Below the pieces are notes generated by a model, which saw only the letters and a list, made by a program, of their open reading frames with translations, was not told where the DNA came from and did no database searches. 64,000 bases of DNA from Candidatus Oscillibacter excrementavium (GTDB taxonomy: Bacteria; Bacillota; Clostridia; Oscillospirales; Oscillospiraceae): NCBI GenBank assembly GCA_019118505.1, contig DWYU01000024.1, forward strand, positions 1-64,000, read 5' to 3'. Below are positions 46,604-56,391 of this stretch, in pieces. The position numbers and the translations under genes were made by a program. Every line of letters starts with the position of its first letter. The first letter of the stretch is position 1.

Positions 46604-47842
46604 TTACTTCACCAGCACCTTTTTCAGCTTGGCGAAGCGGGGCAGGGAGTCCACCTTGGGCAGCTTGGGCTCCCCCTGGATCAGGGGCAGCACATAGTCG
46701 ATGAAGGGCTTCTCCACGCCGTTGTGGGCGGCGTTGATCCACTCGATGGGCACCTTCTTCTCGGTGTTGGCCACGTCGGTCAGGGGCAGCAGCTTGGTCT
46801 TGCAGACGTACTGGCCGTTCTCATAGGTCCGCTCGAAGCCCACCATCTTGTCGGTGATGCCGGCCACGGCGTTCTCCACGGCGGCCTTGCCGGACATGAC
46901 GGCCTCCTCGATGTCGGTCTCAGACGCCAGATGGGCGCCGCACCGCTGGAGCAGGGAGAGCTCGATGCCGCGGACCTTGGCGCCGGTCTTCTGCTTCACC
47001 ACGTTGGCAAGCAGGGAGGCCAGACCGCCCAGCTGGGCGTGGCCGAAGCCGTCGGTGGCGGAGGTCTTGGCCTCGGAGACGAAGGAGCCGTCGGCGTAGT
47101 GGATGCCCTCGGAGACGGCCACCATGCAGTTGCCCTTCTCCTTGTAGATCCGCTCCACATCCGCCAGGAACTGGTCCATGTCGAAGTCCACCTCGGGGAG
47201 GTACACCAGGTCGGGGCCGGCGCCGTAGGCGGTGGCCAGGGCGGCGGAGCCGGCCAGCCAGCCGGCGTGGCGGCCCATGATCTCGATGATGCAGATCATG
47301 CCGGTGTCATACACCCGGGCGTCCTGATAGACCTCCATGCAGCTCGTCGCGATATACTTGGCGGCGGAGGCGAAGCCGGGGCAGTGGTCGGTGCCGAACA
47401 GGTCGTTGTCGATGGTCTTGGGCACGCCCATGACCCGGCACTCGTAGCCGACCTTCTGCATATACTTGCTGATCTTGTTGCAGGTGTCCATGGAGTCGTT
47501 GCCGCCGTTGTAGAAGAAGTAGCGGACGTCGTACTTCTTGAAGATCTCCAGGATCCGCTTGTAGTCGGTGTCATCCACGTCCGGGTCCGCCATCTTGTAC
47601 CGGCAGGAGCCCAGGGCAGAGGAGGGCGTGTACTTCAGCAGCTCCAGCTCTGCCGGGTCCTCCTGGCTCATGTCGAACAGCCGGTCGTTCAAAACGCCCT
47701 TGATGCCGTGCTCCGCCCCCAGCACGCGGGTGATGTGGGGGTCCTTCAGAGCCGTGGCGATGACGCCGTAGGCACTGGCGTTGATGACGGAAGTGGGGCC
47801 GCCGGACTGGCCGAAAATGCAGGCACCTTTCAGTTCACTCAT
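46604..47842 (-). CDS. Phosphofructokinase, probably PPi-type
   Basis: FGQSGGPTSVINAS, FFYNGGNDSMDTCNKIS, MGVPKTIDNDLFGTDHCPGFASAAK, IIEIMGRHAGWLAGS. Confidence 0.93.
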   Translation of the reverse strand: MSELKGACIFGQSGGPTSVINASAYGVIATALKDPHITRVLGAEHGIKGVLNDRLFDMSQEDPAELELLKYTPSSALGSCRYKMADPDVDDTDYKRILEIFKKYDVRYFFYNGGNDSMDTCNKISKYMQKVGYECRVMGVPKTIDNDLFGTDHCPGFASAAKYIATSCMEVYQDARVYDTGMICIIEIMGRHAGWLAGSAALATAYGAGPDLVYLPEVDFDMDQFLADVERIYKEKGNCMVAVSEGIHYADGSFVSEAKTSATDGFGHAQLGGLASLLANVVKQKTGAKVRGIELSLLQRCGAHLASETDIEEAVMSGKAAVENAVAGITDKMVGFERTYENGQYVCKTKLLPLTDVANTEKKVPIEWINAAHNGVEKPFIDYVLPLIQGEPKLPKVDSLPRFAKLKKVLVK

Positions 47843-48055
47843 GGGAAAAATCCTCCTCAGATTTGGTATCGGGATGCTTTTCCCATCATATCATTCCAAA
47901 AAAGAATTGTAAATACTTGCATTTTAAAAATCTTGTGATATTATCATAGGAGAAAAACGTTTTCGTTCTTTTGACCGGCACTTTTTGACAATCCGGGTCG
48001 GACCCCCTGGCCGAGGCGGGAGAGCGGGACGAAACAAAGAACAGGAGTTGATCTT

Positions 48056-49024
48056 ATGGCACTGGTTACCACAACCGAAATGTTCAAAAAGGCCTATGAC
48101 GGCGGCTACGCCATCGGCGCGTTCAACGTCAACAACATGGAGATCGTCCAGGGCATCACCGAGGCCGCCCGGGACCTGGAAGCTCCCCTGATCCTGCAGG
48201 TGTCCAAGGGCGCCCGGGCCTATGCCAACCACACCTATCTGGTGAAGCTGGTGGAGGCCGCTGTCATCGAGTGCCCCAACATCCCCATCGCCCTGCACCT
48301 GGACCACGGCCCCGACTTTGAGACCTGCAAGAGCTGCATCGACGGCGGCTTCACCTCCGTCATGATCGACGCCTCCAGCAAGCCCTTTGCCGAGAACATC
48401 GAGATCACCAAGAAAGTCGTCGAGTACGCCCACGACCACGGCGTGGTGGTGGAGGCCGAGCTGGGCGCCCTGGCCGGCATCGAGGACGACGTGAAGGTCT
48501 CCGCCGAGGAGTCCCACTACACCCATCCCGAGGAGGTCCAGGAGTTCGTGGAAAAGACCGGCTGCGACTCCCTGGCCATCGCCATCGGCACCAGCCACGG
48601 CGCCTACAAGTTCACCGCCGCCCAGTGCACCCGGAACGAGAAGGGCGAGCTGGTTCCGCCTCCCCTGCGGTTCGACATTCTGGATGAGGTGGTCAAGCGC
48701 CTGCCCGGCTTCCCCATCGTGCTGCACGGCTCCTCCTCCGTGCCCCAGGAGTTCGTCAAGATGGTGAACGAGTACGGCGGCAAGATGCCCGACGCCGTGG
48801 GCATCCCCGAGGAGCAGCTGCGCAAGGCCGCCAAGAGCGCCGTGTGCAAGATCAACATCGACTCCGACCTGCGCCTGGCCATGACCGGCACCATCCGGAA
48901 GTTCATGGCGGAGCATCCCGACAAGTTCGATCCCCGGGAGTACCTGAAGCCCGCCCGTCAGGCCATCAAGGACCTGGTGTCCCACAAGATCGTGGACGTG
49001 CTGGGCTGCGACCACAAGGCCTGA
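48056..49024 (+). CDS. fba: Class II fructose-bisphosphate aldolase family
   Basis: AIGAFNVNNMEIVQGITEAARDL, IALHLDHGPDFETCKSCIDGGFTSVMIDASSKPF, LHGSSSVP. Confidence 0.94.
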   Translation: MALVTTTEMFKKAYDGGYAIGAFNVNNMEIVQGITEAARDLEAPLILQVSKGARAYANHTYLVKLVEAAVIECPNIPIALHLDHGPDFETCKSCIDGGFTSVMIDASSKPFAENIEITKKVVEYAHDHGVVVEAELGALAGIEDDVKVSAEESHYTHPEEVQEFVEKTGCDSLAIAIGTSHGAYKFTAAQCTRNEKGELVPPPLRFDILDEVVKRLPGFPIVLHGSSSVPQEFVKMVNEYGGKMPDAVGIPEEQLRKAAKSAVCKINIDSDLRLAMTGTIRKFMAEHPDKFDPREYLKPARQAIKDLVSHKIVDVLGCDHKA

Positions 49025-49047
49025 GCCCCTGTTTTTGAAAAGAAGAG

Positions 49048-49079
49048 CGGAGGGAGCGCGATGCGCTCCCTCCGTTTTC
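49048..49079 (+). terminator. Rho-independent terminator of fba
   Basis: cggagggagcgc-gat-gcgctccctccg followed by ttttct. Confidence 0.9.
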
Positions 49080-49093
49080 TGTCCTGCGGGATC

Positions 49094-49324
49094 TTATTTG
49101 TCAGAGGCCGGCTTCTCCGCCTCCCGTGCCAGCACCCGGCGGGCGAAGGCCGCTATGGTACAGTCCTCCACGGTCTCTCCCGGCTGGATCACCAGGTTGA
49201 AGAAGCAGCTGGGGATCTCGCCCTTGCGCAGCTCCTTCTGGATGCACAGGTCACACCCCTGGTCGTGGTTGGACGGGTGGCAGCGGCAGGCGGTGTTTTG
49301 GCAGGTGCAGAAGTGGGATGTCAT
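49094..49324 (-). CDS. Cys-rich small protein, DUF6485-like
   Basis: MTSHFCTCQNTACRCHPSNHDQGCDLCIQKELRKGEIPSCFFNLV. Confidence 0.8.
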   Translation of the reverse strand: MTSHFCTCQNTACRCHPSNHDQGCDLCIQKELRKGEIPSCFFNLVIQPGETVEDCTIAAFARRVLAREAEKPASDK

Positions 49325-49349
49325 GGCGGACAGCTCCTTTTGGGATCGT

Positions 49350-49520
49350 ATGTAGGGGCCGGCCTGCGTGCCGGCCCGTTTTTTGACGGCGGGAGATTCC
49401 CATTCCGCGCCGCAGGGGCGGCAATCTGCCGCCCGGGGAAATCTGGAGCGAAGATGGCGGCGGACACACAGGTCCGCCCCTGGGCCTCTCACCACGCCGG
49501 GAACGCCGGGTCTTTCGGGG
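49350..49520. repeat. Cluster of GC-rich inverted repeats (REP-like intergenic element)
   Basis: gtaggggccggcctgcgtgccggcccg, gcaggggcggcaatctgccgccc, ggcggacacacaggtccgcccc; no convincing CDS. Confidence 0.5.
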
Positions 49521-49690
49521 AGAGGGGATGATGGCATTTCCAACGTTCAAAGATGGCCTGGACATTGGCCGCGTTCAAATTGATCGGGATCAACTCTGGA
49601 GGTTTCCCTGTTGCTTCATCATACAATATCCTCCGGCCTTTTGCAAGGCCGCCGGGGCGGAGCTTGAACAGGGAAGCGCGCAATCAAAGA

Positions 49691-49719
49691 TTGCTCTATT
49701 TAATGTTGTGTGGTATAAT
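49691..49719 (+). promoter_or_regulatory. Sigma-A type promoter upstream of trpS
   Basis: TTGCTC - 17 nt - TATAAT. Confidence 0.65.
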
Positions 49720-49784
49720 ATGATCCGTATATTGCCGCGGCGGGGGAAGCGTCCCGGCCGTGTGACATCCTGAGGTGTAAAGAT

Positions 49785-50792
49785 ATGGAAAACGAAGTAC
49801 AGAAAAAGAGAATTTTGAGCGGCATCCAGCCCTCCGGCGACCTGACCCTGGGGTCCTATCTGGGGGCCATCAAGAACTGGGCGGCCCTGGCGGATGAGTA
49901 CGACTGCTACTATATGCTGGCGGACATGCACACCATCACCGTGCGGCAGGTGCCGGCGGACCTACGGCGGCACACCCTGACCCAGGTGGCGGCCTACATC
50001 GCCAGCGGCCTGGACCCGGAGAAGAACGTGATCTTCGTCCAGTCCCACGTGCCGGCCCACGCCCAGCTGGGCTGGGTGCTGGACTGCTACACCATGTTCG
50101 GCGAGCTCTCCCGCATGACCCAGTTCAAGGACAAGTCCGCCAAGAACGCCGATAACATCAACGCCGGCCTCTTCACCTATCCGGCCCTGATGGCCGCCGA
50201 CATCCTGCTGTACCAGGCGGACCTGGTGCCGGTGGGGGGCGACCAGAAGCAGCACGTGGAGATCTGCCGGGACATCGCCACCCGGTTCAACGGGATCTAC
50301 GGCGAGACCTTCAAGCTCCCCGAGCCCTATATCCCCCAGGTGGGCGCCCGGGTCATGAGCCTCACCAGCCCGGAGAAGAAGATGAGCAAGTCCGACAAGG
50401 ACCAGAACGGCTGCGTCTACATGCTGGAAAAGCCGGAGGACATCATGCGCAAGTTCAAGAAGGCGGTGACGGACTCCGAGGCCTGTGTCCGCTTTGACCC
50501 GGCCGCCAAGCCCGGCGTGTCCAACCTGATGCAGATCTACTCCGTGGCCACCGGCAAGAGCTTCGAGACCATCGAGCAGGAGTTCGCCGGCCGCGGCTAC
50601 GGCGACTTCAAGCAGGCGGTGGGCGAGTCCGTGGTGGAGCTGCTGCGGCCCATCCGGGAGGAGACGGAGCGCCTGCTGGCGGACAAGACCTATCTGGAGA
50701 GCGTCTACCGCGCCGGCGCCGAGAAGGCCGCCCGCGTGGCCAACCGGACGCTGGGCAAGGTCTACAAGAAAGTGGGCTTCCTGCCCCGGTGA
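49785..50792 (+). CDS. trpS: Tryptophanyl-tRNA synthetase
   Basis: SGIQPSGDLTLGSYLGAIKNW, KKMSKSDKDQNGCVYML. Confidence 0.98.
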   Translation: MENEVQKKRILSGIQPSGDLTLGSYLGAIKNWAALADEYDCYYMLADMHTITVRQVPADLRRHTLTQVAAYIASGLDPEKNVIFVQSHVPAHAQLGWVLDCYTMFGELSRMTQFKDKSAKNADNINAGLFTYPALMAADILLYQADLVPVGGDQKQHVEICRDIATRFNGIYGETFKLPEPYIPQVGARVMSLTSPEKKMSKSDKDQNGCVYMLEKPEDIMRKFKKAVTDSEACVRFDPAAKPGVSNLMQIYSVATGKSFETIEQEFAGRGYGDFKQAVGESVVELLRPIREETERLLADKTYLESVYRAGAEKAARVANRTLGKVYKKVGFLPR

Positions 50793-50805
50793 TGGAGGAG
50801 ACGTC

Positions 50806-51945
50806 ATGTTCATCGAAAACCGGCTGATCGCCTATGTGCTGCTGGCGCTGCTGGTGGCACTGGTCGTCAGCTTTCTCATGACGCCGGTGGTCAAGACCTT
50901 CGCCTACAAGGTGGGGGCCATCGACGTGCCCAAGGACGCCCGCCGGATGCACAAGGTGCCCATCCCCCGGCTGGGGGGACTGGCCATCTTCATCGGCTTC
51001 ATGGTCAGCATCCTGCTGTTCGTGGAGATCACGGGGGAGATGCGCAGCATCCTGCTGGGAGCCGTCATCATCGTGGTGCTGGGGGTGGTGGATGACATCA
51101 TGGCCCTGCCCGCCCTGCTGAAATTCGTGGTGCAGATCGTGGCGGCCCTGATCCCCGCCCTGAACGGGGTGACCATCCAGGCCTTCTCCAACCCCAACAT
51201 CTTCTCTGACAACGCCTACTGGGTGCTGGGCAATCTGTCCATCCCCCTGACGGTGCTGTGGATCGTGGCCATCACCAACTCCGTGAACCTGATCGACGGC
51301 CTGGACGGCCTGGCCAACGGCGTCTCCGCCATCTCCGCCACCACGGTGCTGGTCATCGCCATCATGGGCGGGCAGTTCCAGGTGGCGGTGGTGATGGCGG
51401 CCCTGGTGGGGGCCTGCGTGGGCTTCATGCCCTACAACATGAACCCCGCCAAGATGTTCATGGGGGACACCGGCGCCACCTTCCTGGGCTACATCCTGGC
51501 CACCATGTCCATCGAGGGCCTCTTCAAGTTCTACGCCATCATCTCCTTCGCGGTGCCGTTCCTGATTTTGGGCCTGCCCATCTTTGACACCGCCTTTGCC
51601 TTCATCCGCCGCATCGCCCACGGCCAGAGCCCCATGCACGCCGACCGGAGCCATATCCACCACCGGCTCATCGACATGGGCCTGAACCAGAAGCAGGCGG
51701 TGGCCACCCTGTACGTGATCTCCGCCATTCTGGGCCTCTCCGCCGTGGTGCTGACCACCAGCGGCGAGGGACGGGCCATGCTGTTCTTCCTGGTGCTGTG
51801 CATCGTGGCGGTGGTGGCCGCCCGGGTGGTGTTCCCCAAGGAGGTCAAGGAGGAGCTCCACGAGGAGCTGGAGGAACTGAAGGAGCACGGCCATCACACA
51901 GAGCACGGGGACAAGCCCGATGACGGAAAGGCAGGGGAGGCGTAA
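50806..51945 (+). CDS. MraY/WecA-family undecaprenyl-phosphate GlcNAc-1-phosphate transferase
   Basis: VPKDARRMHKVPIPRLGGLAIFIGF, NLIDGLDGLANGVSAI, MFMGDTGATFLGY, HADRSHIHHRLIDMG. Confidence 0.95.
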   Translation: MFIENRLIAYVLLALLVALVVSFLMTPVVKTFAYKVGAIDVPKDARRMHKVPIPRLGGLAIFIGFMVSILLFVEITGEMRSILLGAVIIVVLGVVDDIMALPALLKFVVQIVAALIPALNGVTIQAFSNPNIFSDNAYWVLGNLSIPLTVLWIVAITNSVNLIDGLDGLANGVSAISATTVLVIAIMGGQFQVAVVMAALVGACVGFMPYNMNPAKMFMGDTGATFLGYILATMSIEGLFKFYAIISFAVPFLILGLPIFDTAFAFIRRIAHGQSPMHADRSHIHHRLIDMGLNQKQAVATLYVISAILGLSAVVLTTSGEGRAMLFFLVLCIVAVVAARVVFPKEVKEELHEELEELKEHGHHTEHGDKPDDGKAGEA

Positions 51946-51946
51946 C

Positions 51947-53095
51947 ATGAAACCCATCCGAATCCTCAGTGTCTTCGGCACCCGGCCGGAGGCCATCAAG
52001 ATGTGCCCTTTGGTCCAGGAGCTGGGCCGCCGGGAGGGCATCGAGAGCCTCTGCTGCGTCACCGCCCAGCACCGGCAGATGCTGGACAGCGTGCTGGAGG
52101 TCTTTCACGTGAAGCCCGACTGGGACCTGGACATCATGACCCCCCGGCAGACCCTGTCCACCATCACCAGCAAGTGCCTCACCGGCATGGACGAGGCCAT
52201 CGACGCCCTGAAGCCGGATATGATCCTGGTCCATGGGGACACCTCCACCACCTTTGCCGGGGCCCTGTCCGCCTTCTACCATCAGGTGCCGGTGGGCCAC
52301 GTGGAGGCAGGTCTGAGAACGTATGACAAGTATTCTCCCTTTCCGGAGGAGATGAACCGCAAGCTGGTGTCCGCCATCGCGGACCTGTATTTCTGCCCCA
52401 CCGCCAACAACCGGAAAAACCTGGAGCGGGAGGGCGTCACGGAGGGGCTGTTCGTCACCGGCAACACGGTCATCGACGCCCTGAAAACCACCGTCCGGCC
52501 GGACTACCGCTTCACCACCGACGAGCTGAACCACCTGCCCTACGGGGAGAAGAAGATCCTGCTGGTCACCTGCCACCGGCGGGAGAACTACGGGGAGCCC
52601 ATGCGCAACATCATGCTGGCCCTGCGGCAGATCGCCGAGGAGAACCGGGACGTGGAACTGGTGTACCCGGTGCATCTCAGCCCGGTGGTGCGGGAGGCGG
52701 TGGACACCTATCTCCGGGGCGCGCCCCGGGTCCACCTGATCGACCCCCTGCCGGCGGACGAGATGCACAACCTGATGGCCCGGTCCTATCTGGTGCTGAC
52801 GGACTCCGGCGGATTGCAGGAGGAGGCCCCCGCCCTGGGCAAGCCGGTGCTGGTGATGCGCCGGGAGACGGAGCGGCCGGAGGCGGTGGCCGCCGGCACC
52901 GTGAAGCTCTGCGGCGTGGTGCAGGACGACATCGTCACCATGGCGGAGCGGCTCATCCGGGACAAGAGCGCCTATGACGCCATGGCCCACGCGGTGAACC
53001 CCTACGGCGACGGCCACGCCTGCCGCCGGATCGCCGACGCCATCGAGTGGAAGTTCGGCCTGCGGCAGGAGAAGCCGGAGGCGTTCGGCGTCTGA
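51947..53095 (+). CDS. wecB: UDP-N-acetylglucosamine 2-epimerase (non-hydrolyzing)
   Basis: ILSVFGTRPEAIKMCPLVQEL, VHGDTSTTFAGALSAFYHQVPVGHVEAGLRTYDKYSPFPEEMNR, LTDSGGLQEEAPALGKPVLVMR. Confidence 0.97.
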   Translation: MKPIRILSVFGTRPEAIKMCPLVQELGRREGIESLCCVTAQHRQMLDSVLEVFHVKPDWDLDIMTPRQTLSTITSKCLTGMDEAIDALKPDMILVHGDTSTTFAGALSAFYHQVPVGHVEAGLRTYDKYSPFPEEMNRKLVSAIADLYFCPTANNRKNLEREGVTEGLFVTGNTVIDALKTTVRPDYRFTTDELNHLPYGEKKILLVTCHRRENYGEPMRNIMLALRQIAEENRDVELVYPVHLSPVVREAVDTYLRGAPRVHLIDPLPADEMHNLMARSYLVLTDSGGLQEEAPALGKPVLVMRRETERPEAVAAGTVKLCGVVQDDIVTMAERLIRDKSAYDAMAHAVNPYGDGHACRRIADAIEWKFGLRQEKPEAFGV

Positions 53096-53126
53096 CCGGC
53101 GCCCCTTGTCCGGAAAGGAGGGCGGC

Positions 53127-53876
53127 ATGGAAAAACGGAAGATCAGCCGGGTGGCCATGGGCTTCATCGTCCTGGTGGTCCTGGTGATTGTGCTGATGTT
53201 CACCAACAGCCTGCGCCGCTCCTCCCGCATCACCCTGCCGGAGGAGGGAAACACCGCCGAGCAGACGGAGGAGAACACCGCCGCCGGCGATGACGCCCTG
53301 ACGGTGATCGCGGTGACGCCGGAGACGGTGCAGACCGCCATTGAGACGCTGCACCGCCCGGCCCAGTACAGCCGGACCATCCGGGTGGAGCAGGTGTGGA
53401 GCGGCGGCAGCGGGTCCTTTGACACCACGGTGACCGTCAGCGGCCGCTGGACCCGGACAGACCGGACCCTGGCGGACGGCCAGACCCGCCACACCATCAC
53501 CGACGGGGAGATCACCTATATCTGGTACGACAGCGAGAGCGCGGTCTACAGCGGCCCGGCGGGGGAGATCACCCCGGACGACGAGCAGGCCATCCCCACC
53601 TATGAGACCATTCTGGACCTGCCGGTGGAGGACATCGCCGCGGCGGACTACCGCAGCGTCTCCGGCGTGAACTGCATCTACGTGGAGACGGTCCAGGACC
53701 CGGAGGGCTACAGCCAGCGGTACTGGGTCAGCGTGGAGACGGGGCTGCTGGTGGCGTCGGAGCGGCTGCTGGAGGGGGAGACCATCTACCGGATGGCATC
53801 CCTGACAGCGGATCTGAGCACCCCCTCGGCGGATCGGTTCATTCTGCCGGACGGCACGGTGCTGCTGGATACCTGA
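53127..53876 (+). CDS. Membrane-anchored hypothetical protein (outer-membrane-lipoprotein-sorting-like fold possible)
   Basis: N-terminal TM RVAMGFIVLVVLVIVLMFTNSL; repeated beta-strand pattern; operonic with wecB. Confidence 0.7.
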   Translation: MEKRKISRVAMGFIVLVVLVIVLMFTNSLRRSSRITLPEEGNTAEQTEENTAAGDDALTVIAVTPETVQTAIETLHRPAQYSRTIRVEQVWSGGSGSFDTTVTVSGRWTRTDRTLADGQTRHTITDGEITYIWYDSESAVYSGPAGEITPDDEQAIPTYETILDLPVEDIAAADYRSVSGVNCIYVETVQDPEGYSQRYWVSVETGLLVASERLLEGETIYRMASLTADLSTPSADRFILPDGTVLLDT

Positions 53877-53899
53877 GAGAACTGCACAGAGCAAGAAAA

Positions 53900-53935
53900 C
53901 GAGCCCGCCGGCATCTGCCGGCGGGCTCTTGCGCT
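53900..53935 (+). terminator. Rho-independent terminator
   Basis: gagcccgccggca-tc-tgccggcgggctc. Confidence 0.75.
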
Positions 53936-53959
53936 ATGGCTCACGGGGGAGGGGGATCG

Positions 53960-54109
53960 TCAGCCGCGGGGCGGATGCCCGCAGGACTGGCCGCAGTGGT
54001 CGCAGCAGCCGTCACAGCCGCCGCACCCCTTTCCCCGGCGGCGGTGGCAGGACCGGAGGGCCAGCACCAGCCAGACCCCCAGGGCCGCCAAAATCAGAAA
54101 TTCCAGCAT
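53960..54109 (-). CDS. FeoB-associated Cys-rich membrane protein
   Basis: MLEFLILAALGVWLVLALRSCHRRRGKGCGGCDGCCDHCGQSCGHPPRG immediately downstream of feoB; below ORF-track cutoff. Confidence 0.9.
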   Translation of the reverse strand: MLEFLILAALGVWLVLALRSCHRRRGKGCGGCDGCCDHCGQSCGHPPRG

Positions 54110-54119
54110 GGCTGCCACC

Positions 54120-56129
54120 TCACTCCAAAATCAGCATAGCGATGCGGCAGACCCAGAAGGCCACGAACCAGGCGATGACGCACTGGCTCAGGGCCACGCC
54201 GGCGGCCTTCCAGCCGGAGCCCAGCTCCCGCTTCACCGCGGAGATGGCGGCCACGCAGGGGGTGTACAGCAGGGTGAAGGCCAGGAATCCGGCGGCGGTG
54301 GCGGGGGTGAACAGCGTGCCCAGGGCGGCGGCGCTGACATCCGCGCCGGAGCCGGTGAGGATGCCCAGGGTGGAGATCACGTTCTCCTTGGCGATGAAGC
54401 CGGTGACCAGGGCGGTGGAGACCCGCCAGTCCCCGAAGCCCAGGGGCTTGAAGATGGGGGCGATCCAGGCGCCGATGGTGGCAAGCAGGCTGTCGGCGCT
54501 GTCGGCCACCAGGTTCAGCCGGGTGTCAAAGGTCTGGAGGAACCAGACGATGATGGTGGCCACAAAGATGATGGTGAAGGCCCGGGTCAGAAAATCCTTG
54601 GCCTTGTCCCAGCACAGCTGCCCCACGCTCTTGGCGGAGGGGAAGCGGTAGTTGGGCAGTTCCATGACAAAGGGCACCGGGTTGCCCTTGAAGGCGGTGG
54701 CCCCCAGCACCTTGGCGGCCACGATGCCCACCAGGATACCCAGGATGTACAGCCCGATCATCACCAGGGCGGCGTGGTCCGGGAAGAAGGCGGCGGAGAA
54801 CACGCCGTAGATGGGGATCTTGGCGGAGCAGCTCATGAAGGGCGTCAGCAGAATGGTCATCCGCCGGTCCCGCTCGGAGGCCAATGTCCGGGTGGACATG
54901 ATGGCGGGCACCGAGCAGCCGAAGCCCATCAGCATGGGCACGATGCTCCGGCCCGAGAGGCCGATCTTCCGCAGCAGCTGGTCCATGACGAAGGCCACCC
55001 GGGCCATGTAGCCCGTGTCCTCCAGAATGGAGAGGAAGAAGAACAGCACCACGATGATGGGCAGGAAGCTCAGCACGCTGCCCACGCCGGCAAACACGCC
55101 GTCGATCACCAGGGAGTGGACCACCGGGTTCAGCCCGTAGGCGGTGAGGGCGTTGTCCACCGTGACGGTGAGGGCGTCGATCCCGGCGGCCAGCAGGTCC
55201 GACAGGAAGGACCCGATGACGTTGAAGGTCAGGAAGAAGATGCCCAGCATGATGGCGAAGAAGAAGGGCAGGGCCAGGTACTTGTTGGTGACCACCTTGT
55301 CGATGGCCTCGCTCCGCTCCCGCTCCCGGGACTCCCGGCACTTCACCACCGTGCCGGCGCAGACGCTCTCGATGAAGGTGTAGCGCATATCCGCCAGGGC
55401 GGCGTTGCGGTCCATGCCGCACTCGTCCTCCATCTCCTTGACGCTGTGCTCGATGAGCTCCAGCTCGTTCTGGTCCAGCTCCAGGCGGGTCACGATGTCC
55501 TCATCCCCCTCGATGAGCTTGGTGGCGGCGAACCGGACAGGGATGCCGGACTTTTCCGCGTGGTCCTCGATCTGGTGGACCACCGCGTGGATGCACCGGT
55601 GGACCGGGCCGGGGGAGCAGAAGTCGTACACCGTGGGCAGGGTCTTGTTCCGGGCGGTCTGGACGGCGATCTTCACCAGCTCGTCCACGCCCTGGTTCTT
55701 CACGGCGGAGATGGGCACCACCGGGATGCCCAGGGCCTGGGACATCCCCTTCACGTCGATGGTGCCGCCGCCGGCGGTGACCTCGTCCATCATGTTCAGG
55801 GCCAGCACCATGGGGATCCGCATCTCCATCAGCTGGAGGGTCAGGTACAGATTCCGCTCGATGTTGGTGGCGTCCACGATGTTGATGAGGCCGTCGGGCC
55901 TCTGGTTCAGGATGAAGTCCCGGGTGACGATCTCCTCCGGCGTGTAGGGCCGGATGGAGTAGATGCCCGGCAGGTCCACCACCGTGCAGTCCTTCTCGCC
56001 CCGGATGGCGCCGGACTTCTGGTCCACCGTCACGCCGGGGAAGTTGCCCACATGCTGGTTGGAGCCGGTGAGCTGGTTGAACAGTGTGGTCTTGCCGCAG
56101 TTTTGGTTGCCGGCCAGCGCGAAGATCAT
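54120..56129 (-). CDS. feoB: Ferrous iron transport protein B
   Basis: ALAGNQNCGKTTLFNQLTGSNQHVGNFPGVTVDQKSG, VDLPGIYSIRPYTPEE, Gate/FeoB_C membrane domains. Confidence 0.98.
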   Translation of the reverse strand: MIFALAGNQNCGKTTLFNQLTGSNQHVGNFPGVTVDQKSGAIRGEKDCTVVDLPGIYSIRPYTPEEIVTRDFILNQRPDGLINIVDATNIERNLYLTLQLMEMRIPMVLALNMMDEVTAGGGTIDVKGMSQALGIPVVPISAVKNQGVDELVKIAVQTARNKTLPTVYDFCSPGPVHRCIHAVVHQIEDHAEKSGIPVRFAATKLIEGDEDIVTRLELDQNELELIEHSVKEMEDECGMDRNAALADMRYTFIESVCAGTVVKCRESRERERSEAIDKVVTNKYLALPFFFAIMLGIFFLTFNVIGSFLSDLLAAGIDALTVTVDNALTAYGLNPVVHSLVIDGVFAGVGSVLSFLPIIVVLFFFLSILEDTGYMARVAFVMDQLLRKIGLSGRSIVPMLMGFGCSVPAIMSTRTLASERDRRMTILLTPFMSCSAKIPIYGVFSAAFFPDHAALVMIGLYILGILVGIVAAKVLGATAFKGNPVPFVMELPNYRFPSAKSVGQLCWDKAKDFLTRAFTIIFVATIIVWFLQTFDTRLNLVADSADSLLATIGAWIAPIFKPLGFGDWRVSTALVTGFIAKENVISTLGILTGSGADVSAAALGTLFTPATAAGFLAFTLLYTPCVAAISAVKRELGSGWKAAGVALSQCVIAWFVAFWVCRIAMLILE

Positions 56130-56356
56130 ACTCCGGCCACCTCCACTTCGATCTTGCCCGCGTCCTCCTTCCGCAGGGACAGGGAGTACCCCCGCACCCG
56201 CAGCTCCAGGGGATCCCCCAGGGGGGCGATCTTCTCGATGCGGACCTTGGTTTTGGGAATCAGCCCCATATCCAGCAGGCGGCAGCGCAGGGCGCCCTCG
56301 CCGCCCACGGCGGTGATGACGGCCTCCTGCCCCAGGGGCAGCTTGTCCAGCGTCAT
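56126..56356 (-). CDS. feoA: Ferrous iron transport protein A
   Basis: MTLDKLPLGQEAVITAVGGEGALRCRLLDMGLIPKTKVRIEKIAPLGDPLELRVRGYSLSLRKEDAGKIEV. Confidence 0.96.
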   Translation of the reverse strand: MTLDKLPLGQEAVITAVGGEGALRCRLLDMGLIPKTKVRIEKIAPLGDPLELRVRGYSLSLRKEDAGKIEVEVAGV

Positions 56357-56375
56357 AACACGTTCCTCCTTAAAA

Positions 56376-56391
56376 GTTAGCATCATCTAAC
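56376..56391. promoter_or_regulatory. TTAG-N6-CTAA palindrome upstream of feoAB
   Basis: GTTAGCATCATCTAAC; related half-palindrome GTTTATCATTGCTAAC at 56400-56415. Confidence 0.6.

Noticed and set aside
47952-47965. cre-like sequence between pfk and fba (gaaaaacgttttcg)
   Set aside because: About three mismatches to the 14-bp cre consensus; plausible biologically but too weak to call.
54108-56390. 760-aa plus-strand ORF opposite feoB
   Set aside because: Antisense artefact; feoB and feoA on the minus strand have strong family motifs.
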